Translations under genes and position numbers: made by a program
The notes under the pieces: generated by a model
What the model was told of the DNA's origin: nothing
Database searches by the model: none
What the model saw: the letters and a program-made list of their open reading frames with translations, nothing else
Assembly: GCA_035272265.1 (NCBI GenBank)
Contig: DATEQV010000180.1
Coordinates: 1 to 14,174, forward strand
Source of the DNA: Acidisphaera sp035272265
GTDB lineage: Bacteria > Pseudomonadota > Alphaproteobacteria > Acetobacterales > Acetobacteraceae
Length of the DNA stretch: 14,174 nt
Direction: 5' to 3'
Shown: positions 12,308-14,174 of the stretch, piece by piece
Layout of the letters: each line of letters begins with the position of its first letter
Numbering within the stretch: position 1 is the stretch's first letter

Positions 12308-14098
12308 ATGCACACCTATCGCACCCACAGCTGTGGCGCGTTGCGCGCCGATGACGCCGGCATCACGGCCCGCCTGTCCGGCTGGGTCCACTCCAAGCGC
12401 GACCATGGCGGCCTGCTGTTCATCGACCTGCGCGACCACGCCGGCATCACGCAGTGCGTCTTCGCCGCCGGCTCCCCCGCCTTCGCGCAGGCCGACGCTG
12501 CGCGGACCGAAAGCGTCGTCACCGTCACGGGGCAGGTCGTCGCGCGCGAGCCGGGCACGGTGAACCCTCGGCTGCCCACCGGTGCGATCGAGCTGCGCGT
12601 CGCCACGCTCGAGGTGCAGTCGGCCGCCGACGTGCTGCCGATGCAGGTCGCGGGCGACGAGAAATATCCCGAGGATTTGCGCCTGCGCTACCGCTTCATC
12701 GACCTGCGCCGCGACAAGCTGCACCGGAACGTGATGCTGCGCGCGGGCGTGATCGCCAGCATCCGCCGCCGCATGATCGCGGCGGGTTTCACCGAGTTCC
12801 AGACCCCGATCCTGACCGCCTCCAGCCCGGAGGGCGCGCGCGACTTCCTGGTGCCCTCGCGGCTGCATCCGGGAAAATTCTACGCGCTGCCGCAGGCGCC
12901 GCAGCAGTTCAAGCAGCTGCTGATGGTCGCGGGCTTCGACCGCTACTTCCAGATCGCCCCCTGCTTCCGCGACGAAGCGAGCCGTGCCGACCGCTCGCCG
13001 GGCGAGTTCTACCAGCTCGACTTCGAGATGAGCTTCGTCACCCAGGACGACGTCTTCGCCACCATCGAGCCGGTGATCGCCGGCGTGTTCGAGGAGTTCG
13101 CCGAAGGCCGCGCCGTGAGCCCGCCGCCGTTCGTGCGCATCCCCTACGAGACGGCGATGCTCGACTACGGCAGCGACAAGCCGGACCTGCGCAATCCGCT
13201 GCGCATCACCGACGTGACCGAGCACTTCGCCGGCTCCGGCTTCGGCCTGTTCGCGCGTATCGCGGCCGGCGGCGGCGTGGTGCGCGCCATCCCCGCGCCG
13301 AGAGCGGGCGGCAATCCGCGCAGCTTCTTCGACAAGCTGAACGAATGGGCACGCGAGCAGGGCGCCGGCGGCCTCGGCTACATCGTGTTCGACGCCGAGG
13401 GCCCGAAAGGCCCGATCGCGCGGAACCTGGAGGCGCCGCGTGCCGAGGCGATCCGCGCGGCGTGCGGCGTGTCGGCAGGCGATGCCGTGTTCTTCGCCGC
13501 CGGTGCGCGCGACGAGGCGGCGAGGTTCGCCGGCGTGGTGCGCACGCGGCTCGGGGCCGACCTCGGCCTGACCGAGTCGGGCGCGTTCCGTTTCTGCTGG
13601 GTCACCGACTTCCCGATGTACGCGCGCAACGAGGAAACCGGGCTGATCGACTTCAGCCACAACCCGTTCAGCATGCCGCAGGGCGGATTGGAGGCGCTGA
13701 ACACGCAGGACCCGCTGACGATCAAGGCATTCCAGTACGACATCGTCTGCAACGGCGTGGAGCTGTCGTCGGGCGCGATCCGCAACCACCGCCCCGACAT
13801 CATGCTGCGCGCCTTCGAGATCGCCGGCTATTCGGCCGAGGAGGTCGAAGCGCGGTTCGGCGGCATGCTGAACGCGTTCCGGTATGGCGCGCCGCCGCAT
13901 GGCGGCTCGGCGCCGGGGATCGACCGCATCGTGATGCTGCTCGCCGACGAGCCGAACATCCGCGAGGTGATCCTGTTCCCGCTGAACCAGCAAGGCGAGG
14001 ACGTGACGATCGGCGCACCGGCTGAAGTGCCGCCCGCGCGGCTGAAGGAGCTGTCGCTACAACTCGGCCTGCCGCCCAAACCAAAGGCGGGGCAGTGA
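12308..14098 (+). CDS. aspS: Aspartyl-tRNA synthetase (probably the Asp/Asn non-discriminating type)
   Basis: A class IIb synthetase that charges tRNA-Asp. The 596-residue protein has the N-terminal OB-fold anticodon-binding domain (YRTHSCGALR, SGWVHSKRDHGGLLFIDLRD), the catalytic core with motif 2 FRDEASRADRSPGEFYQLDF (starting Phe220), the bacterial GAD insertion (about 285-400), and motif 3 GAPPHGGSAPGIDR (527-540). ATG 12308 gives the usual family N-terminus and places TGAGA about seven bases upstream; ATG 12302 is possible. His33 in the RDHGG motif matches the residue seen in non-discriminating enzymes such as that of Pseudomonas aeruginosa, whereas E. coli has Leu (RDLGS). This suggests Asp-tRNA-Asn is also made and then amidated by GatCAB; inferred, since GatCAB is outside the window. 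Confidence 0.97.
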   Translation: MHTYRTHSCGALRADDAGITARLSGWVHSKRDHGGLLFIDLRDHAGITQCVFAAGSPAFAQADAARTESVVTVTGQVVAREPGTVNPRLPTGAIELRVATLEVQSAADVLPMQVAGDEKYPEDLRLRYRFIDLRRDKLHRNVMLRAGVIASIRRRMIAAGFTEFQTPILTASSPEGARDFLVPSRLHPGKFYALPQAPQQFKQLLMVAGFDRYFQIAPCFRDEASRADRSPGEFYQLDFEMSFVTQDDVFATIEPVIAGVFEEFAEGRAVSPPPFVRIPYETAMLDYGSDKPDLRNPLRITDVTEHFAGSGFGLFARIAAGGGVVRAIPAPRAGGNPRSFFDKLNEWAREQGAGGLGYIVFDAEGPKGPIARNLEAPRAEAIRAACGVSAGDAVFFAAGARDEAARFAGVVRTRLGADLGLTESGAFRFCWVTDFPMYARNEETGLIDFSHNPFSMPQGGLEALNTQDPLTIKAFQYDIVCNGVELSSGAIRNHRPDIMLRAFEIAGYSAEEVEARFGGMLNAFRYGAPPHGGSAPGIDRIVMLLADEPNIREVILFPLNQQGEDVTIGAPAEVPPARLKELSLQLGLPPKPKAGQ

Positions 14099-14111
14099 CG
14101 CACTTCGAATT

Positions 14112-14174
14112 TCAGCGACGATAAACCGTCCGCTCCGCGCGGTTGTTCACCACCGTCAGCCGCGTCACATGCGT
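14112..14174 (-). CDS. Possible C-terminus of an unidentified gene running off the right edge
   Basis: Read from the right edge on the - strand, one frame is open for 20 codons to a TGA at 14112-14114 (THVTRLTVVNNRAERTVYRR). Third positions are mostly G or C, as in neighbouring genes. It would converge on aspS, leaving a 13-base gap. The fragment is too short to identify, and an open frame of this length can arise by chance in such GC-rich DNA. Confidence 0.35.
   Translation of the reverse strand, partial: THVTRLTVVNNRAERTVYRR

Noticed and set aside
12185..13993. Long - strand open frame (602 codons) opposite aspS
   Set aside because: It is an antisense shadow of a well-conserved gene in GC-rich DNA; its translation is rich in Arg/His/Ala with no recognisable domain.

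Overview
The window is a GC-rich bacterial chromosome segment, almost certainly from an alphaproteobacterium. The evidence is the run of a YlxR/L7Ae-like protein gene, infB, rbfA, truB, rpsO and pnp, the alphaproteobacterial style of the IF-2 N-terminus, and the divergent rnd/aspS pair. A Rhodospirillales-like lineage is my inference; nothing in the window fixes the genus.

Region 1 (1-4919) is a translation and ribosome-biogenesis operon read left to right. It holds the end of a YlxR-type RNA-binding protein, infB, rbfA, truB and rpsO. The first three genes overlap at stop/start codons, truB follows rbfA by 20 bases, and rpsO has its own clear Shine-Dalgarno sequence.

Region 2 (4920-6920) is the unusual part. 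In many bacteria rpsO is followed directly by pnp. Here about 2 kb lies between them, with two complete toxin-antitoxin modules: a PIN-domain ribonuclease toxin with a small partner on the + strand, and a MazF-type toxin with a ribbon-helix-helix antitoxin on the - strand. Between the modules is a decayed partial copy of the locus itself: the 3' end of rpsO, the hairpin after rpsO, and then the 3' end of the first antitoxin. This looks like an old tandem duplication of the rpsO tail plus the module, followed by deletion. An AT-rich island with nested inverted repeats precedes the - strand antitoxin and is a good operator candidate. A 7-bp hairpin abuts the pnp Shine-Dalgarno sequence.

Region 3 (6921-10641) holds pnp (polynucleotide phosphorylase) and, after a perfect 24-base palindrome, a flavin-dependent nitronate-monooxygenase-family gene with an unusual cysteine cluster.

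Region 4 (10642-14174) holds a REP/MITE-like palindromic repeat, an orphan FitA/VapB-like antitoxin on the - strand directly after rnd, rnd itself (RNase D, - strand), the divergent aspS (aspartyl-tRNA synthetase, with residues of the non-discriminating type), and perhaps the end of an unidentified - strand gene.

The core genes make, mature and recycle RNA and ribosomes (initiation factor, 30S maturation, tRNA pseudouridylation, S15, PNPase, RNase D, AspRS). The accessory material is toxin-antitoxin DNA placed between these housekeeping genes, much of it itself expected to act on RNA. I saw no tRNA, rRNA, CRISPR array, transposase or phage gene.
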